A stretch of 64,000 nucleotides of DNA from positions 14,600 to 78,599 of the forward strand of contig NZ_DHDZ01000040.1 of the NCBI RefSeq assembly GCF_002399615.1, given 5' to 3'. This DNA is from Pedobacter sp. UBA4863 (lineage in GTDB: Bacteria; Bacteroidota; Bacteroidia; Sphingobacteriales; Sphingobacteriaceae). The notes under the pieces were generated by a model that made no database searches, had not been told where the DNA came from, and saw only the letters and a list, made by a program, of their open reading frames with translations. The stretch's first letter is position 1. Every line of letters begins with the position of its first letter. A program made the translations under genes and the position numbers. Shown in pieces: positions 40,313 through 48,424 of the stretch.

Positions 40313-42220
40313 TTACTTATTGTACATTTTTTGCTTATATAAGTACGATGCTAGTTGGTAATTAGCGATAGCCTCGTTAACTAGATTAGTATCTTCGGCT
40401 ATTGGCATAGCGGTACCATTGATAAAATCGGCCTTAAACGTAGTTGCTTTTTTATTAGGACTTAGAATAACTAGCTTATTATTTTTAATATAGCCCAAGC
40501 TTTGGTAAGTACTAATAAAAACCCTTTGGTCTTCGTCTTTCATCTTAAAAACATTTTGGCCAAAAAATTTACTTTCATAGCTGAAATTTAAGAAGCCTAA
40601 AATACTTGGCGCCACATCTATTTGTGCCGTTAATTTTTCAAACTTCGATGGACTAATATACTTCGGGGCATAAAATATCATCGGAATATGATATTTGTTG
40701 ATAGGCAATTCCACTTTTCCGGCGCTAGATGCACAATGGTCGGAAACGATGATGAACAACGTATTATTAAACCAAGGTTTTTGTTTTGCTTCCTTAATAA
40801 ATTTGCCAATGGCATAATCGGTATATTTAACTGCCCCAGACCTGCCTGTATGCGAAGGAATATCTATGCGCCCTTCTGGATAGGTATAGGGGCGATGATT
40901 AGAGACCGTCATGATTTGTGCAAAGAACGGTTTTTTGCTTTCGTATTCTTTATCGAGTTCTCGTAACGACAAGGTGAAAAGATCTTCATCGGCCACGCCC
41001 CAAATATTAGAATAGTGGATTTCGTTGTCTTTTAAGGAACTTCTGTCTATTACTTGATAACCATTGTTAGAGAAAAACTCGTTCATGTTATCGAAATAAC
41101 TGTAACCACCATAAATGTATTTGCTACTATAGCCTTTGCTTCTAAAAATATTGCCCAAAGTAAACAGGTCTTTATTGTTGGGGCGCTTTACAATAGATTG
41201 CCCAGGGGTTGGCGGAATGCTTAAGGCAAGGGCTTCTAGGCCACGCACCGTTCTGGTTCCCGATGCATACAGGTTGGTGAACAGCATACCTTGTTTAGCA
41301 AGCGAATCTAGATTTGGTGTAATGTTTTCTTCATTGCCATAGCTGCCTAAAAAATCGGCACTTAAGCTTTCTACACTAATCAAAACCACATTCATCTTTT
41401 TTTCGGGCTCATTACTGGTAATTTTTCTAGGTTGGAAATTACCAGTATTGCTGTTTAATTGTTGGTTTACTATGGCTGCCGCTTTTTCTATTGGGATGGT
41501 TTTGTAAAAAAAGTCATAATCGAGCTCGTTGTGCCAAAAGGCGTAGCTAAAATCGTACATGCCGTTACCCGAAAGTTCGTTAACGTAGGTGTTTGTACTA
41601 TGTTCTTTCCATTTGTGGCTTACCAAAAAATAAGTAGCCAAAGGGAGTAACAATAACATTAGCGCATATTTAGAACGCTCTTTAAAGTGCATTTTATGGT
41701 AGGTAGAGGCCCAAATTTTACGTCTAATTAAAAAGACAATAGCCAAAGTAACCACTAACAGTACGGCAATAATCGTATTTATGGGATACGATTGACGAAT
41801 GTTGCCAATTACCTCGGTGGTATAAACCAAATAATCTACCGCAATAAAATTATATCGTACCGAAAACTCTTGCCAAAAAAACCACTCAGAAACAGCATTA
41901 AAAATCAAGGAAAAAACAACCAACAAAAAATAAATGCTAAGCAATACACGATTAAACTTAGTGTTGTACCATTTAGAAGGCCAAAGCCACAAATACAGCA
42001 CTAAAGGAATACTCGCGTACGATGCCACACATAGATCGTAAAATAGCCCAATAAAAAAGACTTTAATTAGATTTAAAAACGACCATTCGAAAGAAGATGC
42101 AGAGTGGCAAAGTAAAACGATGCGTGTAATTAAAGAGCTTACAGCAAGTAATATAACTGCTAAAACCAAAGGCCCATACCTATGTTTAAATAATTTATTT
42201 AGCTGATTGGAAACTGACAT
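40313..42220 (-). CDS. LtaS/sulfatase-fold membrane transferase
   Basis: A 635-residue protein. Five transmembrane helices (about 15-200) anchor an extracytoplasmic alkaline-phosphatase/sulfatase-fold domain (about 270-600). Metal-site and nucleophile segments: VLISVESLSADFLGSYG, ASGTRTVRGLEAL (with a candidate catalytic Thr), FIIVSDHCASS and NKYHIPMIFYAP. The family transfers phosphoglycerol or phosphoethanolamine in the periplasm. Lipoteichoic acid is absent from Bacteroidota, so modification of a lipid or glycan head group is more likely (inference). Monocistronic. Confidence 0.87.
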   Translation of the reverse strand: MSVSNQLNKLFKHRYGPLVLAVILLAVSSLITRIVLLCHSASSFEWSFLNLIKVFFIGLFYDLCVASYASIPLVLYLWLWPSKWYNTKFNRVLLSIYFLLVVFSLIFNAVSEWFFWQEFSVRYNFIAVDYLVYTTEVIGNIRQSYPINTIIAVLLVVTLAIVFLIRRKIWASTYHKMHFKERSKYALMLLLLPLATYFLVSHKWKEHSTNTYVNELSGNGMYDFSYAFWHNELDYDFFYKTIPIEKAAAIVNQQLNSNTGNFQPRKITSNEPEKKMNVVLISVESLSADFLGSYGNEENITPNLDSLAKQGMLFTNLYASGTRTVRGLEALALSIPPTPGQSIVKRPNNKDLFTLGNIFRSKGYSSKYIYGGYSYFDNMNEFFSNNGYQVIDRSSLKDNEIHYSNIWGVADEDLFTLSLRELDKEYESKKPFFAQIMTVSNHRPYTYPEGRIDIPSHTGRSGAVKYTDYAIGKFIKEAKQKPWFNNTLFIIVSDHCASSAGKVELPINKYHIPMIFYAPKYISPSKFEKLTAQIDVAPSILGFLNFSYESKFFGQNVFKMKDEDQRVFISTYQSLGYIKNNKLVILSPNKKATTFKADFINGTAMPIAEDTNLVNEAIANYQLASYLYKQKMYNK

Positions 42221-42411
42221 TAATTTTTTAAGATGGTTTGATTGATGATATTATCGATGCTAAAAACGGAAAGAGCTACGCTGTATTATAATTACAAATG
42301 TATATTTTTCATATAAAACTTGTATCATAATAATTTTAGAAGTTTTTGCAAAGATAGAAAGCGAATAGCATTAAGCTTGTGGTATTTCAATAAGCTATAT
42401 GGTTGATAATA
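42221..42411. other. intergenic region, nothing recognised
   Basis: AT-rich, no coding-like frame and no clear promoter or terminator. Confidence 0.5.
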
Positions 42412-42945
42412 TCAATCATTCTTTAATTTCGAGTAAATAGCAATGCTTAAGAATTTATTGTCTTTTATTTCGCAATTTCTCATGGTGCCTTCGTGCTTGA
42501 AATTAAGTTTTTCAATTGCTTTTTTGCAGTTACTATTTTCGGTTTCCACAAAAGCTTCAATTCTATTTAAGCCAAGCGTATCGAAACCATAGCTACAAAT
42601 TAAAGGAAACGCTTCTTGCATCAAGCCTTTAGCCCAAAATTCGGGGAGTAGCCAAAATCCTATTTCTGCCTTTTTATGTGCTTTGCTGAGATTGTTAAAT
42701 CCGCCAGCACCATAAAATGTTCGACCATCTGCCGAGCAAATTGCCCACCATCTGCCAGTTTCATTTTCCTCCAATTCTCTATACCAAATCATTTGCTCTT
42801 CGGTGGCCTCTAACGAGTGAAAGCTAACGCCGTAGAACTTTATCACCTCGGGATGCGAAAGACCTTTATAGATATTTTGTTTGTCTTCTGGCGTTATTGG
42901 CCGTAATAAAAGCCTATCTGTTTTCATTGAAGTCATCGAATGCAT
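42412..42945 (-). CDS. GNAT family N-acetyltransferase (RimJ/RimL-like)
   Basis: Acetyl-CoA-dependent transferase with MKTDRLLLRPITPEDKQNIY at the start, GFWLLPEFWAKGLMQEAF (the acetyl-CoA pyrophosphate loop), and RIEAFVETENSNCKKAIEKL near the end, all RimJ/RimL hallmarks. ATG 42945 (MHSMTSM) is taken as start; 42936 and 42927 are equally possible. An ATG at 42978 would overlap the upstream hydrolase stop and adds residues unlike the family. It follows the serine hydrolase within about 22 bp, so the two are probably cotranscribed. Substrate unknown. Confidence 0.85.
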   Translation of the reverse strand: MHSMTSMKTDRLLLRPITPEDKQNIYKGLSHPEVIKFYGVSFHSLEATEEQMIWYRELEENETGRWWAICSADGRTFYGAGGFNNLSKAHKKAEIGFWLLPEFWAKGLMQEAFPLICSYGFDTLGLNRIEAFVETENSNCKKAIEKLNFKHEGTMRNCEIKDNKFLSIAIYSKLKND

Positions 42946-42967
42946 TTTAGCTTTCAAGGTAGGAATT

Positions 42968-44203
42968 TTAATCTTCATCTGTGCCTGGCGCAGCACCTGC
43001 CCCTGTATAAGCGCCTTTTCTAATTACAGGCATTTTTAGGTATTTGTACAGTTCGTCTAATTGCATTAAACTGCCATTGGTTACATTGCCCAAAAACATC
43101 ACTACAATATCCTTATCTAAATCTCTTACATAAATATGGCGGAAACCATGCCACCAGCCTGTATGATAAACTACTTTTGTTTTGCCTTTATCTTCGAAAA
43201 TGCGCCAGCCATAGCCATAGTTAAAATGGCCTTTAATGGCTTTGTTACGACCAACATAAGCAGAATCTAAACTTGAGTTTTTAAGCAATCTTTCGTTACG
43301 GAGATATTTATCGTAAAGCACTAAATCATGTATGGTACTGTAAATTCCTTTGTCGCCAACTGGGCCGTCTAGGAAGTTTTGTACTACAGAGTATCTGAAA
43401 CTATTTCTATCGTGGCCCACTACATCAACCGGAATTTTTTCATACTCGGCTTTAGAATAAACGTGGGTGTTTTTCATGCCGGCAGGCTTAAAAATATGCT
43501 CCATCATGTATTGTGAATAGCGCATGCCCGAAACTTTCTCGATAATAGCACCCAACACCATGTAGTTAGAGTTGTTGTAATGGAAAACCTTACCTGGCTT
43601 AGTATAAGGATTTGGTTTTTCGTCGGCAATTACCTGCATTACTTCCTGATTGGTAACGCCTTTTTTCATGTTGCGTTTTTCTTTACGCCAAATATCATCG
43701 ATAAAATAAACATAGTTCATCATACCGCTGCGGTGTGGCAATAAAAGCCTAATGGTAATGCCTTCGTACGGAAAATTGGGGAAAAACTTTTTAACGTTAT
43801 CGTCTAAGCTTAGTTTGCCAGCTTCTACCAGTTGCATTATAGCCGTACCGGTAAAAGTTTTGGTAATGGATGCTAGTTCAAACTCCGAGTTTATTTTTAG
43901 GCTATCGCGATGTAGGTAATCTGCCCAACCTTTAGCACCTTGATAAATAATTTTACCCTTTTTGGCTACCAATACGTTGCCGTTAAATGAATATTTTTTA
44001 TGGAGATTGTTTACAAAATCAGCAATCCATTTGTCTTCTTTCTTTTTATCGTAAACTAATAAAAGGCTATCTGCTTTATCGTCTTCCGGTTTTCTTACTT
44101 TCTTGTCTTCGGCAACTTTTTTTTCTTTCTCTTCTTTACTGGTGCAGGCGTTTAACGTAAATATAGCTAAGCTTATAGCGGTTAGTAGTATTCTAAATCT
44201 CAT
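42968..44203 (-). CDS. serine hydrolase, beta-lactamase class C fold, lipoprotein
   Basis: A secreted lipoprotein (lipobox LNAC at about residue 20) followed by a charged Lys/Asp/Glu linker and a class C beta-lactamase-like domain (PF00144). The active-site SxxK is in ELASITKTFTG. The YxN counterpart is HYNNSNYMVLG, and HTGWWHGFRH matches the third motif. Family members are DD-peptidases, esterases or peptidases more often than true beta-lactamases. Length 411. A GNAT gene follows closely. The C-terminus is short and Gly/Ala-rich. Confidence 0.9.
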   Translation of the reverse strand: MRFRILLTAISLAIFTLNACTSKEEKEKKVAEDKKVRKPEDDKADSLLLVYDKKKEDKWIADFVNNLHKKYSFNGNVLVAKKGKIIYQGAKGWADYLHRDSLKINSEFELASITKTFTGTAIMQLVEAGKLSLDDNVKKFFPNFPYEGITIRLLLPHRSGMMNYVYFIDDIWRKEKRNMKKGVTNQEVMQVIADEKPNPYTKPGKVFHYNNSNYMVLGAIIEKVSGMRYSQYMMEHIFKPAGMKNTHVYSKAEYEKIPVDVVGHDRNSFRYSVVQNFLDGPVGDKGIYSTIHDLVLYDKYLRNERLLKNSSLDSAYVGRNKAIKGHFNYGYGWRIFEDKGKTKVVYHTGWWHGFRHIYVRDLDKDIVVMFLGNVTNGSLMQLDELYKYLKMPVIRKGAYTGAGAAPGTDED

Positions 44204-44407
44204 TACTATAGGGGAACTGATGTATAAAAGCCGGAAAATTACATAATCTTAAAAAGATAACGGTAAAAGAGTTTTAAACATTGCTTTGTTGCTAAATTAA
44301 TACAGGAGATTTTTAGGCAGTTATGCTGTTGGTGGTATAAAGTTGTGGCTAACGTTGCAAATACAGCCAAATTAAAGTTGTTTGCGGTTTTTATCAGTAG
44401 AAACGAA

Positions 44408-44437
44408 AACGGGGCAATCTTAATTGATTGCCCCGTT
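44408..44437 (-). terminator. terminator of the superoxide dismutase gene
   Basis: AACGGGGCAATC (44408-44419) pairs with GATTGCCCCGTT (44426-44437), with T-rich sequence after it in the minus direction. The rest of the 257-bp gap 44204-44460 shows nothing. Confidence 0.85.
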
Positions 44438-44460
44438 ACTAATTTTTATAAAAAAAGCGA

Positions 44461-45075
44461 TTATTTACCTAATGCTTTTTTGTAACGTTCTGCTACTGCA
44501 TCCCAATTTACTACGTTCCAAATTGCCGCTAAGTAATCAGGACGTTTGTTTTGGTATTTTAAGTAGTAAGCGTGCTCCCATACGTCGATACCAAAAATAG
44601 GTGTACCTTTTTGCTCGGCAATATCCATTAACGGATTGTCTTGGTTTGGTGTAGAAGAAACAAATAACTTGCCATCGGCACCTACAGAAAGCCAAGCCCA
44701 ACCAGAACCAAAGCGAGTTGCGCCCGCATCTTGGATTTTAGTTTTGAACTCTGCAAATGAACCAAAAGCTTCGTTGATAGCCTTAGCTAAATCGCCAGTT
44801 GGCTCGCCGCCTTTATTTGGGCCTAAAACTGTCCAGAATAAAGCGTGGTTAAAGTGGCCGCCACCGTTGTTGCGTACTGCAGCCGGATATTTAGAGATGT
44901 TCTTTACAATATCTTCGATGCTATTGTTAGCCTCTGGTTTACCTTCTAAAGCCTTGTTTAAGTTGGTAACATAGGCTTGGTGGTGTTTGCCATGGTGAAT
45001 TTCCATGGTTGCTTTGTCGATATGTGGTTCTAGTGCGTCTGTTGCGTATGCTAACGCAGGTAATTCAAATGCCAT
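44461..45075 (-). CDS. sodA: superoxide dismutase, Fe/Mn type
   Basis: Converts superoxide to oxygen and hydrogen peroxide. The metal ligands are recognisable: His27 in MEIHHGKHHQAYV, His in HFNHALFW, and Asp/His in DVWEHAYYLKYQNKR. GSGWAWLSV and PNQDNPL are family segments. Length 204 is typical of Fe/Mn enzymes and there is no signal peptide. Whether iron or manganese is used cannot be decided, so the symbol is by family. A TATATTTG -7 box lies about 38 nt upstream. Confidence 0.95.
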   Translation of the reverse strand: MAFELPALAYATDALEPHIDKATMEIHHGKHHQAYVTNLNKALEGKPEANNSIEDIVKNISKYPAAVRNNGGGHFNHALFWTVLGPNKGGEPTGDLAKAINEAFGSFAEFKTKIQDAGATRFGSGWAWLSVGADGKLFVSSTPNQDNPLMDIAEQKGTPIFGIDVWEHAYYLKYQNKRPDYLAAIWNVVNWDAVAERYKKALGK

Positions 45076-45113
45076 AATTATATGATTAAGGGTTATATAA
45101 AGTGTTATTTATA

Positions 45114-45121
45114 CAAATATA
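45114..45121 (-). promoter_or_regulatory. -7 box of the superoxide dismutase gene
   Basis: TATATTTG on the minus strand, 38 nt before the ATG. A TTTG lies 23 bp further upstream (45145-45148), slightly too far for the consensus. Confidence 0.45.
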
Positions 45122-45154
45122 ATAGAGATAGGTTAACTTTTGTTCAAATGTTTG

Positions 45155-45634
45155 TCAAGTTTGCTGACGTTTGCTAACAAAAAAGGCCGACATGAGGCTG
45201 CCACACTCTTCGGCTAAAACCCCTCCTTTTAACAACGTTTTGGGGTGCAAAAGGTTTTGTCCTATTTTGGTAAAGCCACGTTTTTCTTCTTTGGCACCGT
45301 AAACTATCCTGCTAATTTGTGTCCAATAGCTGGCTCCGGCACACATTACGCAAGGTTCAATGGTAACGTATAGGGTGCAATCTTTAAGGTACTTGCCGCC
45401 CAAAGTTTGTGCTGCGGCGGTAAAAGCTTGCATTTCGGCATGGGCGGTTACATCGTTAAGCTGTTCGGTAAGGTTATGGCCGCGGCCAATTACTTTTCCG
45501 TTGCAAACTATCACCGCTCCAATCGGGATTTCCTGTGCATCGTACGCTTTTTTTGCCTCGTTTAAAGCCAAACGCATGTAGTGTTCGTCTTCTTGCTGCG
45601 GGTCTGTATTTTCTTCGAAATTATAGAAACTCAT
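45155..45634 (-). CDS. tadA: nucleoside deaminase, TadA-like
   Basis: Zinc deaminase that in most bacteria converts adenosine to inosine at tRNA wobble position 34. Zinc ligands and catalytic Glu are in TAHAEMQAF and EPCVMCAGA. MRLALNEAKKAYDAQEIPIG and RIVYGAKEEKRGFT match TadA rather than cytidine deaminase. The ATG at 45634 (MSFYNFEENTDPQ) is chosen: an upstream extension would read through the purine-rich repeat. 159 residues. Monocistronic. Confidence 0.92.
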   Translation of the reverse strand: MSFYNFEENTDPQQEDEHYMRLALNEAKKAYDAQEIPIGAVIVCNGKVIGRGHNLTEQLNDVTAHAEMQAFTAAAQTLGGKYLKDCTLYVTIEPCVMCAGASYWTQISRIVYGAKEEKRGFTKIGQNLLHPKTLLKGGVLAEECGSLMSAFFVSKRQQT

Positions 45635-45646
45635 GCTTATATTTTT

Positions 45647-45730
45647 GGAACAAAGAACAAGGAGCAAAGAATAAAGATGTTTCGTTTCGTGTGTTTGTCT
45701 TTTATCCTTGTTCCTTAATCTTTGTTCTAG
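45647..45730. repeat. purine/pyrimidine word inverted repeat
   Basis: GGAACAAAGAACAAGGAGC (from 45647) and an imperfect reverse complement ending TCTTTGTTCTAGA (to about 45731) bracket a short spacer. It lies between tadA and csaA and may act as a terminator for csaA. A related string occurs at 62838-62880. Confidence 0.45.
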
Positions 45731-46062
45731 ATTAACTTACTTCCATTTGGTACTTTTCTTTCTATGGTGCTTAGTACAATATCTCCGTTTTCATCGGCAA
45801 AGCCAGTTACTAAAAACTCGCTCATAAACTTACCGATCTGCTTTTTAGGGAAATTAACTACACCGATAATCTGTTTGCCTATTAAGTTTTCTAAAGAGTA
45901 ATGTTTGGTAATTTGTGCACTACTCATTTTAATGCCTAGCTCACCAAAATCTACCTTTACTTTGTAGGCTGGTTTTCGGGCTTCGGGATATTCAAAAGCT
46001 TCGATAATAGTACCTACTCTTAATTCAATTTTTTCAAAATCGTTCCAGTTGATTTCTTCCAT
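45727..46062 (-). CDS. csaA: CsaA-like tRNA-binding domain protein
   Basis: A 111-residue stand-alone tRNA-binding (OB) domain. KIELRVGTIIEAFEYPEARK, KMSSAQITKHYS and GVVNFPKKQIGKFMSEFLVTG are CsaA hallmarks; B. subtilis CsaA was described as a chaperone in protein export, and the fold binds tRNA. The ATG at 46062 (MEEINWNDFEKIE) is preferred because further upstream the frame runs into intergenic repeats and into the divergent gene. The start lies 109 bp from that of the rlmI-like gene. Confidence 0.9.
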   Translation of the reverse strand: MEEINWNDFEKIELRVGTIIEAFEYPEARKPAYKVKVDFGELGIKMSSAQITKHYSLENLIGKQIIGVVNFPKKQIGKFMSEFLVTGFADENGDIVLSTIERKVPNGSKLI

Positions 46063-46121
46063 TTTGTAAAAATAAGATTTTTGGTTGTTTAGTTGTTTAG
46101 TTTTTTGGATTTGAAGCCGCG

Positions 46122-46153
46122 AACTGACCACTAGTTCCTGACAACTGACCACT
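46122..46153. repeat. direct repeat AACTGACCACT
   Basis: Two exact copies (46122-46132 and 46143-46153), 21 bp apart, inside the csaA/rlmI divergent region. A GTTGTTTAGTT-like repeat lies just left. The second copy abuts the rlmI -7 box. Confidence 0.5.
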
Positions 46154-46159
46154 TTTATA

Positions 46160-46167
46160 TATCTTTG
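46160..46167 (+). promoter_or_regulatory. -7 box of the rlmI-like gene, leaderless arrangement
   Basis: TATCTTTG ends 4 nt before the ATG at 46172, so transcription should begin at the start codon. Confidence 0.5.
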
Positions 46168-46171
46168 CCCC

Positions 46172-47359
46172 ATGGTAGAAATCAAGCTAAAAAAAGGGAA
46201 GGAAAAAGCAGTTTATCAACGTCATCCGTGGGTGTTTTCTGGTGCTTTGGATAAAATAAAAGGAAAGCCCGAAAATGGAGATGTGGTGCGCTTGGTAGAT
46301 GCTAGTGGTGATTTTTTAGCTTATGGTTATTACAACGACCAATCTCGTGTGGCGGTGAGGCTAATTGAGTGGAATGAAGAAACTACCATTGACGAGGCTT
46401 GGTATGAGCAGAAAATTAAAACTGCCATTGCTGGTCGTTCGCATTTATTGGCCCACAAAGAAACAACCGCCTGTCGTTTAGTTTTTAGCGAAGCTGATTT
46501 TTTGCCAGGTTTAATTGTAGATCGTTATGCCGATTTTCTTTCTTTACAGATCTTGAGTTCTGGAATTGAGCAGGCTAAGGATATTATCATCCCTATTTTG
46601 GTAAAGCTTTTACAGCCCAAAGGGATTTTTGATAGGAGCGATGCTACTGCTCGCACCCACGAAGGCATAACAGCCGAAAATGGCTTGCTGTGGGGCGAAA
46701 CTCCTGCCGAATTTATTGAAGTAAAGGAGAATGGGATTAAATACCATATTAACATTGCCGAAGGGCAAAAATCTGGGTTTTACTGCGACCAACGTGATAA
46801 TAGAAAGATTTTGGCATCGTACACCAAAGGAAAATCTGTGCTAGATTGCTTTAGTTACAGTGGTGGGTTTAGCTTAAACGCCTTTGCTCAGGGTGCAACT
46901 ACAGTAACCTCTGTAGATAGCTCGGCTTTGGCCATAGAAACTTTGAAACAAAATATAAACCTGAATAAATTTGATGCAAGCAAGCATACCCCCATACAAA
47001 GTGATGTAAATAAGCAGCTTCGTCAGTTTAATGATGAAGGTAAAAAGTTTGATGTGGTAGTGTTAGACCCACCAAAATATGCGCCATCTCGTTCTGCGTT
47101 GGATAGAGCAGCAAGAGCTTACAAAGACCTAAATCGCCGTGGATTATTATTGCTAGAAAGCGGAGGCTTATTGGCTACTTTTTCATGTTCTGGAGCAGTA
47201 GATATCGAAACGTTTAAGCAAATTATTGCCTGGGCGGCTTTAGATGCTGGCAAAGAAGTACAAATTATCAAACAATTCTGCCAACCAGAAGACCATCCCG
47301 TGAGGTTATCTTTTCCAGAAGGCGAATATTTGAAAGGTTTATTGGTGCGGGTAGTGTAA
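46172..47359 (+). CDS. rlmI: RlmI-like 23S rRNA cytosine-C5 methyltransferase
   Basis: Class I SAM methyltransferase of the RlmI/YccW family. An N-terminal PUA RNA-binding domain (about 1-75: VYQRHPWVFSGALDKI) is followed by a Rossmann core. SGFYCDQRDNR, LDCFSYSGGFSLNAF (SAM loop), VLDPPKYAPSR (catalytic DPPK) and FSCSGAV are family motifs. Length 395 is normal. Probably modifies 23S rRNA, as in E. coli; the exact base is inferred. Divergent from csaA, with its own promoter. Confidence 0.92.
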   Translation: MVEIKLKKGKEKAVYQRHPWVFSGALDKIKGKPENGDVVRLVDASGDFLAYGYYNDQSRVAVRLIEWNEETTIDEAWYEQKIKTAIAGRSHLLAHKETTACRLVFSEADFLPGLIVDRYADFLSLQILSSGIEQAKDIIIPILVKLLQPKGIFDRSDATARTHEGITAENGLLWGETPAEFIEVKENGIKYHINIAEGQKSGFYCDQRDNRKILASYTKGKSVLDCFSYSGGFSLNAFAQGATTVTSVDSSALAIETLKQNINLNKFDASKHTPIQSDVNKQLRQFNDEGKKFDVVVLDPPKYAPSRSALDRAARAYKDLNRRGLLLLESGGLLATFSCSGAVDIETFKQIIAWAALDAGKEVQIIKQFCQPEDHPVRLSFPEGEYLKGLLVRVV

Positions 47360-47428
47360 TTTGATATAAGACTTGATTAGTATCTAAAACTAATGAACTT
47401 TGTAAAAAAAACGGCATCACAGTGAGTA

Positions 47429-47566
47429 GTGGAGATTAATAAGCGAATATTTCTAGAATACCATCCTGTTTTTTTAGACGCCAAATCTTTGCGCAAACAA
47501 TTATAAGCTATTGATTTTGTTAATGCGGTGAACTTGCTTACGAAAAAAGAGCTACATGAAAAATAA
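47429..47566 (+). pseudogene. coding-like remnant with internal stop
   Basis: In the 287-bp gap before the TM2 gene, one frame reads VEINKRIFLEYHPVFLDAKS, continues to KQL, meets TAA (47504-47506), then resumes AIDFVNAVNLLTKKELHEK to a stop at 47566. Composition and charge pattern look like protein, but the frame is broken, has no good start, and the family is not recognised. Reading through the stop as one ancient gene is inference. Confidence 0.3.
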
Positions 47567-47646
47567 TTTTATGATTTCTATAAATTTTTATAGCAAAAAG
47601 TTTTAAAAATTATTTATTTTAGCCTAAAACCTTAAAACAAATTTTT

Positions 47647-48093
47647 ATGACTAAAATCAAGATTAAAACTCTCGTAATTGCTCTCGCAATTATCAGTGTT
47701 GTTGTGCCTGCGTCTTGGGCAGCTTTTCCAGTAGAGAAAAACAGAACAGAAAACACAAAAAATGTTACAACAGCTACAGCTCCAGTTAACACAGATGCGA
47801 AAACTTCTGGGGCTAAAGAAGTTACTTCTAGAAAAGCAATTGCAAAAGCAGAGAAAAACAGCTTGCTAAACAAGTTTAAACGTGCAGGCGGAAAAAGCCA
47901 GCTAATTGCTTTGCTATTGGTTATTCTTGTTGGGGGCTTAGGAATTCATCGTTTCTATCTTGGCTACACCTGGCAAGGAGTAGTGCAACTACTTACTTTA
48001 GGTGGTTGTGGAATTTGGGCATTAATTGATTTAATTAGAATTATTACTGGTGATTTACAACCAAAAGATGGTTCTTATGACCAAACGCTCTAA
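47647..48093 (+). CDS. secreted/membrane TM2 domain protein
   Basis: A 148-residue protein. It has an N-terminal hydrophobic segment (about 7-26), a polar Thr/Lys linker, then a TM2 domain (PF05154): LVGGLGIHRFYLGYTWQG between two helices, ending IWALIDLIRIITGD. TM2 proteins span the inner membrane twice and are of unknown function. The gene overlaps the DUF2752 gene by about 17 bp, so the two are translationally linked. Confidence 0.88.
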   Translation: MTKIKIKTLVIALAIISVVVPASWAAFPVEKNRTENTKNVTTATAPVNTDAKTSGAKEVTSRKAIAKAEKNSLLNKFKRAGGKSQLIALLLVILVGGLGIHRFYLGYTWQGVVQLLTLGGCGIWALIDLIRIITGDLQPKDGSYDQTL

Positions 48094-48424
48094 GATTTTT
48101 AAAACTAAAGAGTTTTTAACAGCCAAGGCAATTGCTTTGGCTGTTTTTCCTTTGGTACTAATTGTTTTACCTGCCAGTTATTTTGACACAGGTAAAAGTA
48201 TTTGCTTGTTTACCCTTCTAACAGATATACCGTGTTATGGTTGTGGCTTAACTAGGGCTTGTATGCATCTCATACACTTCAATTTCGAAATGGCAGCCAA
48301 TTTTAATAAAATTTCTTTTGTGGTATTTCCTATTTTGTGTTTTTTATACCTGCAAGAATTTGTTTCAACCTTAAAAGGAATCGGCGTATATCAATATGTT
48401 TTTACTAAAAAAAATGAGTCTTAA
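48077..48424 (+). CDS. DUF2752 membrane protein
   Basis: About 115 residues with three hydrophobic helices (about 15-35, 42-60, 75-95) and the family motif DIPCYGCGLTRA (CxxCGxTR). The pair of cysteines could bind metal or form a disulphide. ATG 48077 (MTKRSKIFKTKEF) is used; 48068 is possible. It overlaps both the TM2 gene before it and the secreted-protein gene after it. TM2 and DUF2752 proteins are often neighbours in Bacteroidota. Function unknown. Confidence 0.85.
   Translation: MTKRSKIFKTKEFLTAKAIALAVFPLVLIVLPASYFDTGKSICLFTLLTDIPCYGCGLTRACMHLIHFNFEMAANFNKISFVVFPILCFLYLQEFVSTLKGIGVYQYVFTKKNES

Noticed and set aside
46063..46185. Upstream extension of csaA
   Set aside because: It would read through direct repeats and overlap the start of the divergent rlmI-like gene; CsaA proteins start at MEEINWNDF-like sequence.
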